64,000 nt of DNA from Branchiostoma belcheri (GCF_001625305.1 NW_017802379.1:454910-518909), one strand, 5' to 3'; counted from the first letter of the stretch, positions 1 to 12,564 are shown. The notes: a model not told the origin generated them from the letters alone. Numbers and translations: made by a program.

Positions 1-385
1 AGCTATATCTTCATGAAATTGTATTTATAAGTTGGTATGGCTTCGACATTATTAGGCTGCCAAACCAGCAGCCCTGGCTATGGAGACTACGAACAACGTA
101 AAGTTTCATGATTAAATATTGAACTTGAAGACATGTTAATTAAAGTATATCCTGTATGATCTCACCTTGCTTAGACATGTTGCAAACACTTTGCTTTCCA
201 CTCAGTTTCAAAGATTACATCAGAATGTCTGAAAAATTTACACATAATACAATGTTTAAATATTAGCAAGCAAAGCAATTATAATACATGTATATACTAT
301 TTAACAGCAAAAGCTGTACAGCCACTGGGGGTGTCCAAACATAACAGTACAATCCGAAAATAGTCTCATCAGGTTGATAAAGTAT

Positions 386-661
386 AGGATATAAGGGTTT
401 TCTTCTACACAACCAAATGTTCGTACCTGCTAACGTTTCGGTGTCTATCAGTGACAAGAAGCAGAACTTGTTCCCCTTGACCTCTTGAAAAGCGGCTCAG
501 GCCGAAGAGTGGTACTATTACATACTGTACATTTTCAAGGCTAAATAAAGATTTAAAAAAAAAAGAACTCCAGTCAGAAGCTCTGAAGAAGGTGTCTGGT
601 AGACACCAAAATGTCAGCAGGTACGAATAGTTGGTTGTGTGAAAGACAACCCTTATATCCT
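386..661. mobile_element. inverted-repeat element, Penelope-like terminal repeats possible
   Basis: Two arms of about 60 bp face each other. One begins AGGATATAAGGGTT at 386 and the other ends with the complementary AACCCTTATATCCT at 661. Both carry the words TCGTACCTGCT (or its complement) and CGAAA or CAAAA next to a GACACC stem. The right half contains CTGAAGA, then a perfect 6-bp stem GGTGTC/GACACC with loop TGGTA, then AAAA, which resembles a degenerate hammerhead core. Inverted terminal repeats with hammerhead motifs are known from Penelope-like elements, but the family assignment is an inference. Confidence 0.45.
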
Positions 662-1200
662 GTAATATCCTATAACAGTATATACTTCTGCTACACACTA
701 CAAGGAAATGTGTAGCAGGGGATTCCCGGCCTTCTTACCTGTAGCACTAACACATTACAAGGAAGTGAAACTAACGTGTTGACTTTAAAAGTTACAGAAC
801 AAAAGTCTAGCTTGACAACTACGTACTGAAAGATTTTAAGTTGTTGTTTCATGACACCCTAACATCAGCTGTTAAAATAACGGCCAGCTTACCTTTCCTC
901 AAAACAAAGAACTTACTGTTTCCTTCACTTCCTGTCTGAATCATGGTGGTGTCTCTGGCTTCTCATGAAAGTGTTACAGCCTTTGTCATTGGTCACTTCT
1001 GTGAAGGACAGTACTGTTGTTTAGTATTGAGTGACTCTTGTTGTTTATTTTGTATGCAGCATTTCCAGTATTTTCATGATACACCTTCCAAAGTTAACCT
1101 TGTCTATTACTCAAATGCAGCAGAAAATCACTTGAACTCTTCTATTTTTATAAAATAAGGTAATCTATAAAGTATAAACAAGTAAAACAGTAAACAGTAC

Positions 1201-1263
1201 CCTGGCAAACAGTAACAAGGCAAACAGTAACAAGGCAAACAGTAACAAGGCAAACAGTACCCT
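1201..1263. repeat. 15-bp tandem repeat, about 4 copies
   Basis: The unit GGCAAACAGTAACAA is repeated head to tail about four times, ending in a variant CCTGG copy. It is a short minisatellite in presumed intron sequence. Confidence 0.85.
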
Positions 1264-1314
1264 GGGTTTCCTTAAGCGTAAAATAAGGGGTGCGACCCAT
1301 GAGGTAAGAGCTAT

Positions 1315-1700
1315 TAAGCCTACACAACACTAGTGAGACCCAGGCTGGAGTATGCAGCTCCAGTCTGGGACCCACTCAAACGCCAACATGCACAATCCAA
1401 CACACTACAGGTCAAACTTGAGTCAGTCCAGAGACGTGCAGCCACAGCGATTACAGACACACCACCAGTGCCACACAACTAGTACACAACCTGGGATGGC
1501 CCACATTACAAGCCCACACAACCTTGTTGCCATTCCTTTACACAATCTCACCACTAGGAACACCAACAGAACCAGATGTCACCCACTACGCCTGCAAAAT
1601 TCTTACTGACTTCCTCTTCATGGTCCATTACACCTGTAGGAATGCACCTGTACAGAACACACCCCTCAAGGTCATGCAGGGTGAAAGTTCACAGATGACT
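1315..1700 (+). mobile_element. LINE reverse-transcriptase C-terminal remnant
   Basis: One plus-strand frame reads TTLVRPRLEYAAPVWDP, followed by LESVQRRAATAITD. This is the conserved end of non-LTR retrotransposon reverse transcriptases of the jockey/CR1/L2 kind, where RPxLEYaxxVWdP and ExVQRRAAR are standard. The frame then meets stops, and the rest can only be followed in pieces to about 1700. The copy is 5' truncated and decayed, lying in the same orientation as DEPDC5. Confidence 0.75.
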
Positions 1701-1876
1701 GGCAATGTCAATGCTGTGGTCTAACTGTGGTTGTGACATTGATGTTGGTGTTGAGTTATTTTGTCTTCATAGCCCTGCTGAATGCATGAATGCATGCGGG
1801 TGGTATTTCTAAGTGGTTTGAGTGTAACAATCTGTTCGGTGTATATTATTAACTACTAATCATTTGAATGTTTCAG

Positions 1877-4117
1877 TGTCAGAATTTGCAGGAAGACAGT
1901 ACCCAGGGGTCCTACTCCTATCAGCCAGACGGTACGTCCTTCCAAAGCTACTGGGTCGAGGTGTCAATCACATCTGTCCCCATGGCAACCATTGTTCCAT
2001 CCTTCCTGTCTCCACGGTTACGGAGTGACTCCAAGGATACTGTTTCCCCCGACAACTGGAGCCACGCCCGTGGATGGATGGGAGGAGGCAAAGATGTCAG
2101 AATACCGGGCATGAAAGGCATGTATTACCGCACGTTGGCAGAATGTACTTCGCCTTTGTGAAACCCTGATTTTTACGATTTTCGTTTTTGCAACCCTGCA
2201 TCAGAATTTTGCCTGTTGCAGATATCTTTTCCAACACAACTTTTGGAAACTATAGATGGGGTGTTTCAATGTTTCCCATCGTATTATCAGGTAACCCTCC
2301 CTACAAGTGTATGGTTCTGGACGTGGACATGAACAAGAAGAGTGACCGGGTGGAGTGGTGCACCCTGCGTTACCATGGCAACTACACCCCTGGATGTTCC
2401 TTTGAGTTTGAGGTGCAGTGGATGGTCACCACACCCAATATCCTGTATGATCTGGTGAGTGGCACGAGCTTGAATTTTCCTTCTAGTTGTCAATGTGAAT
2501 AGTTTCATTCAATTGGTAAGTCACTGAAATAAAAGGACTTTTTTTGTGTACAACTGTGATGAGGAGGGATATAAAATCAATCACGTTTGGGACCACATTC
2601 TTAAGAAGTAGATGTTAATTGTTGCTCTGTTTTTTAACTTGACCACAATTATGTATATATTACGCTCCTGTACGTTTGGGACTGTATTGTAAATACTGTT
2701 CCCTTTTTGTATACATATACTAAATACTTTGCAGTTGGGAATGCATCTATATTCAGCAACACCTGTGCCGCACATTGTGTATGCATCAGTCACTAACAAA
2801 CCTTGTGCTGGATTTTGTATTTTGCTTGGTCTATAGAGTTTCCCTGTCTCTCTCTGTAGCTGTCTGGCTGGGCCAGAAAGGCTGCCAGCTGTGGGTTCCA
2901 CCTCGTGCCCGTGCCCTACGACCCTTTTGCCCTCCCCGAGAGCTCCACCCACGATCCTTTGCGAAGACCTCAGTTCATCCCACTCCAGCTGGAGGGGTGT
3001 TTGGGGGAAGGTCAAACCAGCTTGTTTGAAGGTCAGTGATCAAGTCTATCAGAAACATCATTTTATTCATTTCAAGTGGCATGGGTGGTGTAATGGTTAG
3101 GGTCTTTAGCCCAGAATTAAGAGGTTGATGCCCTTATGCCCTTGGAATTTAAATTTTGTAAATTTCCCAGTTCAACAAAATTGGGCAGGGTAAGTTCGTT
3201 CCCATGCAGCCTGCATACATGTAACTGTTGCTTCTACTATTGGATCAAGTATTCCTCATGATCTCTTTCAATGTGTCAAACTTGTCTTGCCCCTAAAAAA
3301 CAAGAATCTCCGGCATGATGCTTCTGTCTCACGGAAAAGAGATGCTTGCTGTGTCTGTCCTATTCCTGACATCCATTCTACATGTACTTTAAAATTCAGT
3401 CTCCATCTTTATTTGTCAGAATTTGTTGCTGACACCCACAGTGAGCGGCTTCAGCTCTTCCAGGAGGCCATTCTGAAGAGGTGGGTTGTTTAGTGGAAAG
3501 TTTACAGCTAACTTGTTGGTTGACATCGCGGTTCTTTTGTCAAAGTCTGTTTACATATACACACATTTGAGCTTGCTGTTTATGGCATTTTATAGAGAGC
3601 CATCAATCATATTTACATGTATCATTTCCAATTTCATATTAATCATCTCCAATATTGTCCTCCCAGGTTTGGGTTCGTGCGAGACAACAGCCGCCCAGGC
3701 AGTGGCAGCTACTACCTCCAGCAGACCAACCGGCTGCAGTTTGTGCACGAAACTGGGGTGGCGCTGGTGCAAATACCCGAGTACAGGTCCAAACCGCAAG
3801 GCCTTCAGAAATTCAAGACTCCGTTTTCCCACGTTAACGCAAGCGAAACAAGAGCGCCGGAAGTTTCAAACAATGAAACAAGGACTAGATATCCGTCTGC
3901 ACAGAATGGGAATGATGAGGAAGGAAAGGTGGGTTTCTACTGGACATACAACTATGTACTGACGAAACGCTGGCGTTCTAGCTCCACTGGGGAGGAAAAG
4001 TTTGGAGAGAGACTGCTGGCAGACTTGACAAGCTTCTGTTTGGACCAGGACTGGAGGCTGAGAGATTTCTGGAAGGAGAGTCAACACGGGCCTCTAGAAT
4101 CTGCCCTTGGGCAGTGA
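1877..4117 (+). CDS. DEPDC5: DEPDC5 (GATOR1 complex subunit), C-terminal exons
   Basis: DEPDC5 is a subunit of GATOR1, the Rag GTPase-activating complex that holds mTORC1 inactive at lysosomes when amino acids are scarce. Only the 3' end lies in this window. Exons I place: 1877 to about 2144 (donor uncertain), 2291-2454, 2860-3031, 3420-3480 and 3667-4117 (stop TGA 4115-4117). Phases join without breaks from 2291 on. The translation includes GWARKAASCGFHLVPVP, FGFVRDNS and TKRWRSSSTGEEKF, which follow the vertebrate DEPDC5 C-terminus closely (remembered human GWARKATSCGFHLVPVP, FGFVQDK, TKTWRSSATGDEKF). The acceptor before 2860 has a long pyrimidine tract. The first listed exon is the least certain: its protein is not obviously conserved and a donor at 2095 or 2121 is also possible. 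The gene is convergent with the FoxN gene. Confidence 0.9.
3078..3240 (+). mobile_element. tRNA-derived SINE-like fragment
   Basis: The sequence GGTGTAATGGTTAGGG resembles the A box of tRNA-Glu/Asp-type genes, and about 30 bp on GGTTGATGCCC resembles a B box. No acceptor-stem pairing was found, so this is not a working tRNA gene. A tail about 100 bp long follows. It sits in a DEPDC5 intron. Assignment as a SINE rests on the two promoter boxes only. Confidence 0.5.
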
Positions 4118-6176
4118 CAAAGTGCCAATGAATAGTTAGAAGAAGACAGTATCGTAATTTTACAAGTCCATAAGATCAAAGGCTGAGATTATTAGTGAGC
4201 CAGTGAAACACATTGCTGAATCACACAAACAATGTTAGAAAAAGTTATTTTGAAAGGATGCCAATTTCAAGAGTTAGTGCATAACTGTAGTTAGGAGAAA
4301 ATGGCCAAGCATTGAATGTTATAAAAACATTATCTTTTTTTAATTTATAATAATAGATCTATAATCTATGATTGATTGAGTATGGGCTGTATCTGTATGG
4401 CCTTATCATTCTATAACATATTACTGTTGAGAATCAAGAGAGTTTGCCTGCATAAGAGAAGAAAAACTATGAACAAAATAGTGATCAGGTGCACTTTTTT
4501 TATTGATTGGGTATATTTTTTGGCCGTATGTACAGAGACATGCCTAGGGCATTATACTTAGCCTATTTGGACAACATACACAGTACTCTTCCTATAGGAA
4601 ACCAACACGCACATTTAATTATATACTTTACACAAAATGAGCCTCCAAAAAGTTTGGTTGGTTGGATTTTTTTAAACAATGAAGCAAGACAATCATTACA
4701 AAACCCAACTCATAGATCTAGAAGGCATCAAGTCTTAAATGTAGCGATTTGCACAATGATCGTGGGATGAATTATTGTAGACAGTAGAAAACCTTTTGAT
4801 AAGAAAAAGCTTTCAGTAGTTTCACACATTAATTATAAGAGATGAATACAGGGGATCCAGCAAACTTTGATGGCTTAAAGTATAAACTCAATGGCTTTCA
4901 CAGTATTTTTGTGTACCCAGTTCTTCCCCTGCTTTGCCAAATGCAACACAGAATGTCAGCTAGCAAAGAAGAGAACTTGTACTTAGTTTCATCAGGTAGT
5001 GGAGCCCAATTTAGACTTGATTTTGATAGCCAAAAATTCAGTTGAAAATTCAAGCATTTGATTCAGTGAATGCTTTTGGAAATGATGTCAGGTTCCTCTG
5101 TGGTCCATTCCTGTATCATCATCATCTTAGCATGGTCATTTTCAAAGTGATGAATGAAATATGTACAGCAGAAAGCAACAATTTTTACATCATAATTTTT
5201 GTCTATGGAAAGTTATCAGCTTATTGCTTATAGTGGATTCTTTTCCATAACAATTGTGGTGACAATCACTTGTTTTTCCAAGGAGAAAGATGACAAAATA
5301 CAACTTTAAAACCTTTCAGATACTAACACTATAGGTACATTGTAATACTGATGTTACATCACATAAAACAATAGTTGACATCAGTCCATCTTGTAGCATA
5401 TGCTTTGATATGTGACTTGTCATCTGATAAACTAAAAGGGTTTCTTAAAAGCTCTGATAGTTATTTCATCTAAAAGCATGTTACCTGTTTAAAAGCATAT
5501 TTACACGCAAGCAATGCCACCCAAATTTCGTATTACACTTTCTTAGAACCGCAACCGCTTTTGCCACCTACTTCAGTTTACAAATCCTTATGTTAAAAAA
5601 CACAATGATAGAGAATTCTAGAAATCTGTACAAGACATTGCAAAATACAAAACGGAGAAGTTATTAAGGAAAACTGACAATATTTGGAGATGACGTTTTG
5701 CTTTGACAGTACTTAGTCCATTGGTGACATAACACTGGTCAGTTTTCTTAGAGGTAACATACTCTGCACTCTAGAACATTATCTCACTTTCAAAAGAGGA
5801 AAAAAAGTTGTACATAATTTGTTGTTCATCTAAGCTACTAGTACATTCAGAAAGCATGTAATATCTATACTGGCAGTGAATCCTGGCCTAGACTTGACAG
5901 CAGGACAGTTCCCAGATGTAACTACAGTACTTCATACTGTATTAAGAGTCTCTGAAGCGAAATCTTTCACCTAAGAATGGAAATAGTAATGTAATCAAAT
6001 ACATGACAACCTTATTTTTTTCTCTCGTATTAAGAAGACAGAGAGTGTCTGACATTGGTTACTTTCTTTGATATGCAAAGCTAAGAATCCTTTCAAAAAC
6101 TAGCAAGGAAGCTGACAAGGAAAAGCAAATAGCTTTCCATTCCAAGTTGACCATGATCTTAAGTACATAGTTCTAT
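4118..6176. other. convergent intergenic region with 3' UTRs of DEPDC5 and FoxN
   Basis: This AT-rich stretch lies between the DEPDC5 stop codon and the FoxN stop codon. No protein-coding exon is supported. It must hold both 3' UTRs. On the minus strand an AATAAA signal lies at 4498-4503, which would end a FoxN transcript very near the DEPDC5 3' end. Whether the two transcripts overlap cannot be decided from sequence. Confidence 0.6.
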
Positions 6177-9100
6177 CTATGTAAAGGCTGTAACAGTTTT
6201 CACTGGACTACTGTTGAGCTGCGCGCGCGTGCTCTCTAGTTGGGAGTATGACCCGAGACCGAACAGTCCGAAATCCATGTCGGTGGTCGTCGTGGACGTG
6301 AGGCTACTGGTGACGTTCGTGTCCAGGAGAAGTCCGTCCTCCCCAAGGGCGTTCAGGTCGTCCAGGAGGGAGTTGTTGAGATGGGTGGAGGCAGAGGTCA
6401 ACGGTGGGTCAACCTGTGGGGTGAAAGGTCAGGTCAAGGGTCAAGATCATTGTTTCTTTCTTTCCAGGCTGGTTATTAAAATGAGTTTAGCAGCTGCTAG
6501 CAATAGCAAGACTTACATGTAAGCTGTAGCACTCTATATAATGACAGGGCTCTTGTACATGTACTAACAGTAATACTGGCATACATGTTCATTGCTAGGT
6601 ACTACGTGTATGCGAATCAAGAGAAAGTAAATCATAGCATCAGCAAAATGAAGAAAGATGAGAGGCCTGAACTGCCTGATATTTGTTTAGTGTTACTTCA
6701 AGTTCAACCACAGAAAAATGATTCCAAAGCACACCTTGAACCAAAAGTTTATTAAAGCTGCAGCAGTACCACAAACCAAACCAAACCAACACCAAGCAAG
6801 CCTGCCACAATGTCAGAAAGTGTCTGCATTTATCCAGCAAAGACACCCATAGCTTTGATACGCTTAATACATATGTTACTATGCTTTAAAATTTGGTCTG
6901 GTGGAGGGATTTTTTCTGTTTGATATTGAAATGTTCATAAAAATGCAACTGAATATCATTGTGCAACTTCGTCAACTTTTTGTAAGTTTTCCTTTGAAAA
7001 CCATACTTGATTTGCCATTGCCAAACAAGGCACACACTTTCATCTGAAGCATGTTACAAAAAAAAGGTGGAGAAAGACTGACACTTTCCATTCATGATTG
7101 TAGGTTATTGTCAACTGGATGGTTTGTCATCCTATTAAGAAAATAGAAAATGGTAAGGATGAGTTTTCCAGGTCATTTAGTGAGTAGTTAACATGCACAA
7201 CTCTCCCCAAGAAAGCCCTTAGTTTGTGATTGTCCAACAATTATAGGACAGATATCAATGTGACTTGGTCATAAGCAAATTGTGACTCCCCAGGACTTGT
7301 AAGTGGTATTTAAGTTCCAAATGATGGACAGATCATGGTCACACCAAACCAAACAAATGACGAATATAATGATGATTCACCTCCAAGAAATATAGTACCT
7401 GCGGGTCCATCAAACTAGTCTCCACCCTCAGTAGGTCGTTCACGGCGTCTTTCGTCGTTTGGTCGTCCGGTAACCGAGGGATCGGATTCGCGACGGGTTC
7501 CACACGTTCCACAGGTTTGAAGTTGCTCTCTACCGGTTTGGGGTAGGGGTTAGCACAGAACTTCTTGCCCTCCTTTACTATGTCTGGAAGGTATTCTGGT
7601 GCAGAAAGAAGAAGTCGGAAAAAATTATGTCAATGAATGACTCAAAAACTTAACATTCTTATGCACAAGTAAAAAAGAAATAGACATTAAAGTTTTGTTG
7701 TATAACCATAAGTAAGACAAGATTCTGCATACTATTTGGCCAATTTCTACTCCTTCCAGCCACCTCTGAAGCCTGATACTAGCAGATAGAGGCTGCTTGT
7801 CTGTGATTATTTCACAAAGTGGTCCAGTAAGTTACTGGCCAGTAACACATGATTTTTACTGCATTCTGACATTGATTGCAGGTTCGTGTGCTATGCTACT
7901 AACCTGGATTTGCCATACATCGTCTGATGGCTTGCGGATCTTTTCTCGTGATCTTCTGAACCTCTTCCTCCATCTTGGCAACCTTGGCCGGGTTCAGAGT
8001 CCACAGGCACCCCTTCTTACTGGTGCCTCCCGTGCTCTTCTCCACCTTCTCAAAACACTTGTTCAACGACAGGTTATGTCTCACCGAGTTCTTCCACCCG
8101 TCCGGAGCAGTCTTGAAGTAAGGAAAGTTATCGCACATGAAGTTGTATATCTCGCTGACGGGCAGGCATCCCGTCTTGCTGTTCTTTAGCGCCATCGCTA
8201 TCAAGCAGCTGTAGGAGTACGCGGGTTTCGGGTAGACCTTCTCGGTCTCCGTTTTGTCCTTCTGCGCGATTTTGGGCTGCTTCGGAGCCGGCTCCGACGT
8301 TTGGTCCAGCTGCCGGTGGGTCTGGGTGATGGGCGTGGTCACGCTGGTTGCCATGGTAACTGGCAGGGGCCTCGTCATTGGTTGGGTGACATAGGTCGGA
8401 GAGAGGGGCTGGTTGTTGGACGCTGGCAGGACGTTGATGTACTGGGGGAAGAACTGGGCCTGCAGTACCTGTGGGGACTGCTGGGGGAGCTGCTGCATGG
8501 ACGGAACAGGCGACGCCTGGAACTGGGTGGCCGTGAACACCCCTTGTACTCCAACACCTGAGAAAAAAAATCAAGACGAAAAGTTTAATTGCCACTTGCA
8601 GCAGTAGCTCACTGCCAGTAAGTACTAACATGCATTTAGCCATTCTAGCGAATAGTATCTACTTGCATGGACAATTTCTGACAGTACACTACTACAATAT
8701 CAATTTTGTTCTCACGACAGCCCAAAAGAGAAAAATCACTAATACAGAACTACATGTAGATGCTCCACTGCAGTACCATACCAAAGCCTCCAGGAGGCCC
8801 AAAATTTCGAGGTCTCATGAAGACCTACCCTCATACCAAATATCAAGACAATGCATTTAAGCCTTCTCAAGTTATTCTGTTCACAACATCACACTGATGC
8901 ACACACTGACATACATTTTGTGTGCACTCTGCAAAACCTAACCCTCTTTTCCAATAGCAAAAGTAATTACCTTGTGTAACTGGTTGTGAATTTGTCACAA
9001 AATGCGGCTGCGGGGGTTGTACGTGCCCCAGCGCCTGATCTATGGCATGCCGGGAAGTCATCCCCTGTGAGGAGGTGACGGTCGGCGTCCCTGTCATGGT

Positions 9101-11078
9101 CGCCGTGGTGATGACCTGACCTTTCTGTGGGGTCACCGGCAGACCAGTCTGCGGATTCACCATCAAGTTCTCATCACCAAACGAGTCATTCAGACTGGTC
9201 AGGTACTGTGGACGAGACAGAGATGAGAGTTTGAGATTATTGATCTAAAGAATGACGAAGCAAAAGTTTTATCTTGAATACTTATATTTTTCTGATTGCT
9301 GAGCTTCCCCTGAAGGTCTGCATGCCTTTTTGCGGGAGGGGTAGTGAGCAATTCACCGTTACTAATAGTTGGCCACTTTAAAATCATTGTCACAAAATGC
9401 CAGAATTGTGTTGTCAACTCTCCTAAATTTACCATAAAGTTTTGCCAAGATTCCCCCATGCAGACCCTCTTGCTTAGCTGTCTGAGAGCATGGAGGTAGA
9501 ACCATGCTGAGAGTTACAATCTATCACCCTAACATCTGCATAGAGCTTTGGCAAAATGGCTAGGAACACTTCCAAAGAAGTTTCAAACTACTAGTATGAG
9601 ATTCTGAGAACGAAATTATAGGTTCCAGAAGTTGAAACCTTCACAATTATTACTATTAGCACTTAAAATTAAAGCACTAAAAAAACGTTACAAATATTTT
9701 TGAAAAGTTAGTTGTGGGCTGCAACAAATTGTGGTTGGCTGCCACTGGACTCCAGTGGCAGCCAACCACAATTTGTTGCAGCCCACAATGACTGGACAAA
9801 TGTCAATTTTAACAGGGCAAACTTGGGAACAAAGAAACTGCCAGGACACTTGTGTGGGAAAACCCCCACATGGCCAAACGTCAGTTACACACGGCAGTTG
9901 GGAAATGGGTCAACATCACCAGACCTTATCATTATCAAGCCTTCAATCTTGTACAAACATATCCACGCTCCTGTTTGGATTAATGTATCAGAAACAGATG
10001 TTTGTGGTTTTACTCAAAATTCTGACACTCTTTTGAAAATTATTTAAAAACATAACACTGCTAACAGTACATGTAATTAATTATAAATGACGGGTTGAAA
10101 CACCTTTTAACTTCAAGAACAAAGAAAGTGACGTTTGCTTTAACCACTCAGTGATCGTTATATCAAAACTACCATAAAGCAGCACAATTTATATCCAAAT
10201 TAAATGGATGACTTGAAAAGACAGTTACAGGAAAATCTTGATTTGGCTTCATTTCAAACAATGTGGCAAAAACAACTGACGTTGCAGGGTGCCATTCAGT
10301 GTTATCAAAACGGATTGTTTCAAAAGTGCTTCATTTGCTTTCAAATAGAAAACATCATTGTCAGAACAAATCCTGGTAAGTGCCTGAACAATACTCTGAT
10401 TTTTTACAAGAGTCCAAAATAAACCGAAGCAACAGTCCTTTTTTCTACCTCCATGCAACAGTGTACCGTTTTATTTTCAAACGGTGTGCAGAAAGATTTT
10501 GAACTCCAAACAGCGAAAATCCTTTCTGAAGTTTCTTGGAAATCCCTACTGCAGTGTCAATTGAATAACAATTTTGACAGTTGCACAGTTAAAAACTATG
10601 AAATTATTGTGAGACAGCAACGATTTATATCACCGTCTGAAGTCTAACTGAACATCCAACTCACATTCACAACAACGACCAGGATAAAATGATCATGGGA
10701 CAGTTATTCTGTTTTTGACGGTTCAGCAAAATAAGACATCTTTGTGGAACAGTAGAATCACATTCTGAAAATGGTCTGAAAACTCGAGTTCGAAAAATAA
10801 TTATCTCAAAAACGAACCTGTGCCTGTTCTGCAGACGACAGCGGCTGGAAGTCGGGACTGTCCCAGGTCAGGTTCTGCAAGTCGCTCGGCAGATCCAGCA
10901 TTTTGTCCAAGTCCATATTTATCAGGTTCGTGTTGTCGGCAAAATCCTCTGCGCCCTTCAAAATCTCCTGCATTTGGTCCCGGACATCAGAGTCGATCAT
11001 TTCTTGCAGCGACTGCTCTGGATCGGCAGGAGCTTGTCCGAAATAGTCCATCTTTGCGTCTCCGTTTCCGATGGCCAT
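6177..11078 (-). CDS. FOXN4: FoxN1/FoxN4-class forkhead transcription factor
   Basis: This encodes a nuclear DNA-binding regulator of the FoxN1/N4 group, which in vertebrates acts in thymus epithelium (FOXN1) and in retina, spinal cord and other progenitors (FOXN4). Minus-strand exons: 11078-10818, 9205-8971, 8557-7904, 7595-7399 and 6413-6177, with consistent phases, giving about 527 residues (human FOXN4 517). The forkhead domain is about residues 274-370 and includes [35 protein letters not shown] and [11 protein letters not shown]. The FOXN-type extension [11 protein letters not shown] follows. The N-terminus holds an acidic stretch, the middle is rich in Q, P, T and V, and the C-terminal exon is acidic and hydrophobic, as expected of an activation domain. 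The start is the first ATG after an in-frame stop. A second ATG lies nine codons on. Vertebrates split this gene into FOXN1 and FOXN4, so the symbol is the closest name, not proof of one-to-one orthology. Confidence 0.93.
7737..7794. repeat. half copy of the TAGCCTCTA miniature element
   Basis: TTTGGCCAATTTCTACTCC, then TTCCAGCCACCTCTGAAGCC and AGATAGAGGCT, match the right half of the elements at 36099-36310 and 58304-58455. The left half is absent. It lies in the intron between FoxN coding exons 3 and 4. Confidence 0.6.
9312..9469. mobile_element. short element with GGTCTGCATG terminal inverted repeats
   Basis: The left end GAAGGTCTGCATGCCTTTTT and the right end CCCCCATGCAGACCCTC are inverted copies that match the ends of the larger element at 61328-62291. 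The body is only about 125 bp. No target duplication could be seen. It lies in the first coding intron of the FoxN gene. Confidence 0.7.
9712..9788. repeat. perfect 38-bp-arm palindrome
   Basis: Two 38-bp arms are exact reverse complements around a single central C at 9750 (outer ends TTGTGGGCTGC and GCAGCCCACAA). Transcribed as RNA or extruded as DNA it would form a near-blunt hairpin. It lies in the first coding intron of the FoxN gene and has no recognisable transposon ends. Confidence 0.9.
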
Positions 11079-12564
11079 AAAAGACGAATTTAAATTTCCA
11101 CCAACAAAAGGCTCAAAAACTCGGTCCTGCACACCGGTGAATCCGGAAGTGGAAAAATCACGAAAAATATTGAGAAAAAAATCCTAAGAACTGCAATTTT
11201 CCGTGCAGAAGGGTCCCCGCTTGCTACTTGCAAGATCCTTGCCTGGTACTACTGCAGAGACGACAGAAAACTCGAAAAAACCTCATGAGAAAGTTTTAAA
11301 ATCCACCGGACCGTCCTGGTCCCGGCCTTGTCTGGATAAAACGGTTACATGTTGGTTGGAAACAGATTTGGATTTAAATTTAAATTTTCCCGGCTCCCAG
11401 CATGCAGCGCGAAACGTTACGGCGCACGCGCATTCAGCTTTTCCGGCTGCACTTCCGGGTTTGAGGAATGCGGAAGTAACAAACGGTTACTGAAGTAACG
11501 GCTAGCAGACGAACTGGGTTACGTGAGGGCTTGCAGACGACGTCGAGCAAATAAAAACCCATTTTACACAATACACTTCAGAAGTTTAGCATGCCGGCCA
11601 GACAATGAAATATGCCAGACAGAAGAAAACGACTTTTCAGCTGCGTTTCCTTGAGTATAATTTGAGCCAAGAAGAGCTCAGAAAATATGTAGTCCCAGCA
11701 CAACTGATTTTGAGTAGCAGATCTAGACTGTTTTCTATCCTAGCCTGGGTGCCATCCTACGTAGGGTCTCTACTTCATGTACTTCCGTGCTAGCCAGCGA
11801 CAGTAAGCAGTAACTACGGGGGTATACACAGGACAGCTCCTCTAATCTCCAAGCAGATACTACGGTGAAAACACAGTAACCATTGGCCAGGGAAATGATC
11901 ATGCTTTAGGTTTCTTCTTTGCTAATAGGTCTAACATCACATTTTAGTTATAGGCAAGTGCTGGAAACTGTATTATTGCACAATAAATATTTTTGACATA
12001 GAGTAGCTAACAAAATGCTAAGTATAGGCCCAGGTGTATTTCAATCCTCTTTGGGTTTATATCTCCGTAACTTCACTAAAATCACAAACACACACAAAGG
12101 TAGAAATTTTGACACCCCGCTTGCACATTTTATTCCACACATATCCTGTCCTCTTCAACAGTATCAGCATCTTCATGATCATTGTTATCACAAAGATGAA
12201 GACAATACAAACATGGCTCCACAGCTCTATATACATATTGACCACTTTGAGAGGGCCAAGTGTTAATGCCACAAAGTTACAAAATTCATTACCCCATATT
12301 GTAATAAAAGGGAGTAATACTAAATATATAATGGCTCTACCTCTGCTATACCAAGAAGCTTTCAGAATGTCCTTGGCTATACTTAACACATACCAATGGT
12401 TTCTGAATCACCAGTAAGCAAGAAGAAATTGTAACTTTCTCTATACATCTCCGTTCAACTGATGAGTTGGTACTACACATGTAGTTTTTCCTCTTTCTCA
12501 CTCAGTTACAAAAGTGGAACACTGACCTAGTGTATCTTTATAAGCACAACAATCCATTCACTGG
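11079..12564 (-). promoter_or_regulatory. FoxN 5' flank and probable 5' UTR/promoter
   Basis: This is the upstream side of the minus-strand FoxN gene. The first 400 bp include GC- and CpG-rich sequence near 11395-11540 (for example GCATGCAGCGCGAAACG), unlike the AT-rich DNA around it, consistent with a CpG-type promoter. No clear TATA box was seen. A fragment of the common GCCTGGGTGCCATCCTAC repeat lies at about 11747. A hydrophobic minus-strand reading frame at 12057-12407 is described in the findings. Confidence 0.4.

Larger units (their letters stand above)
1..1876. other. probable DEPDC5 intron sequence with repeat debris
   Basis: No exon could be placed here with confidence. The stretch lies 5' of the first recognised DEPDC5 exon and is probably intron. 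It carries an inverted-repeat element (386-661), a short tandem repeat (1201-1263) and a LINE tail (about 1315-1700), listed separately. Short open frames here have no recognisable product. Confidence 0.5.

Noticed and set aside
1201-1263. Possible CRISPR-like array
   Set aside because: Units are contiguous 15-bp repeats without spacers, in a eukaryotic genome.
3078-3150. Possible tRNA gene with A and B boxes
   Set aside because: No acceptor stem or complete cloverleaf can be drawn, so it was listed as a SINE-like fragment instead.
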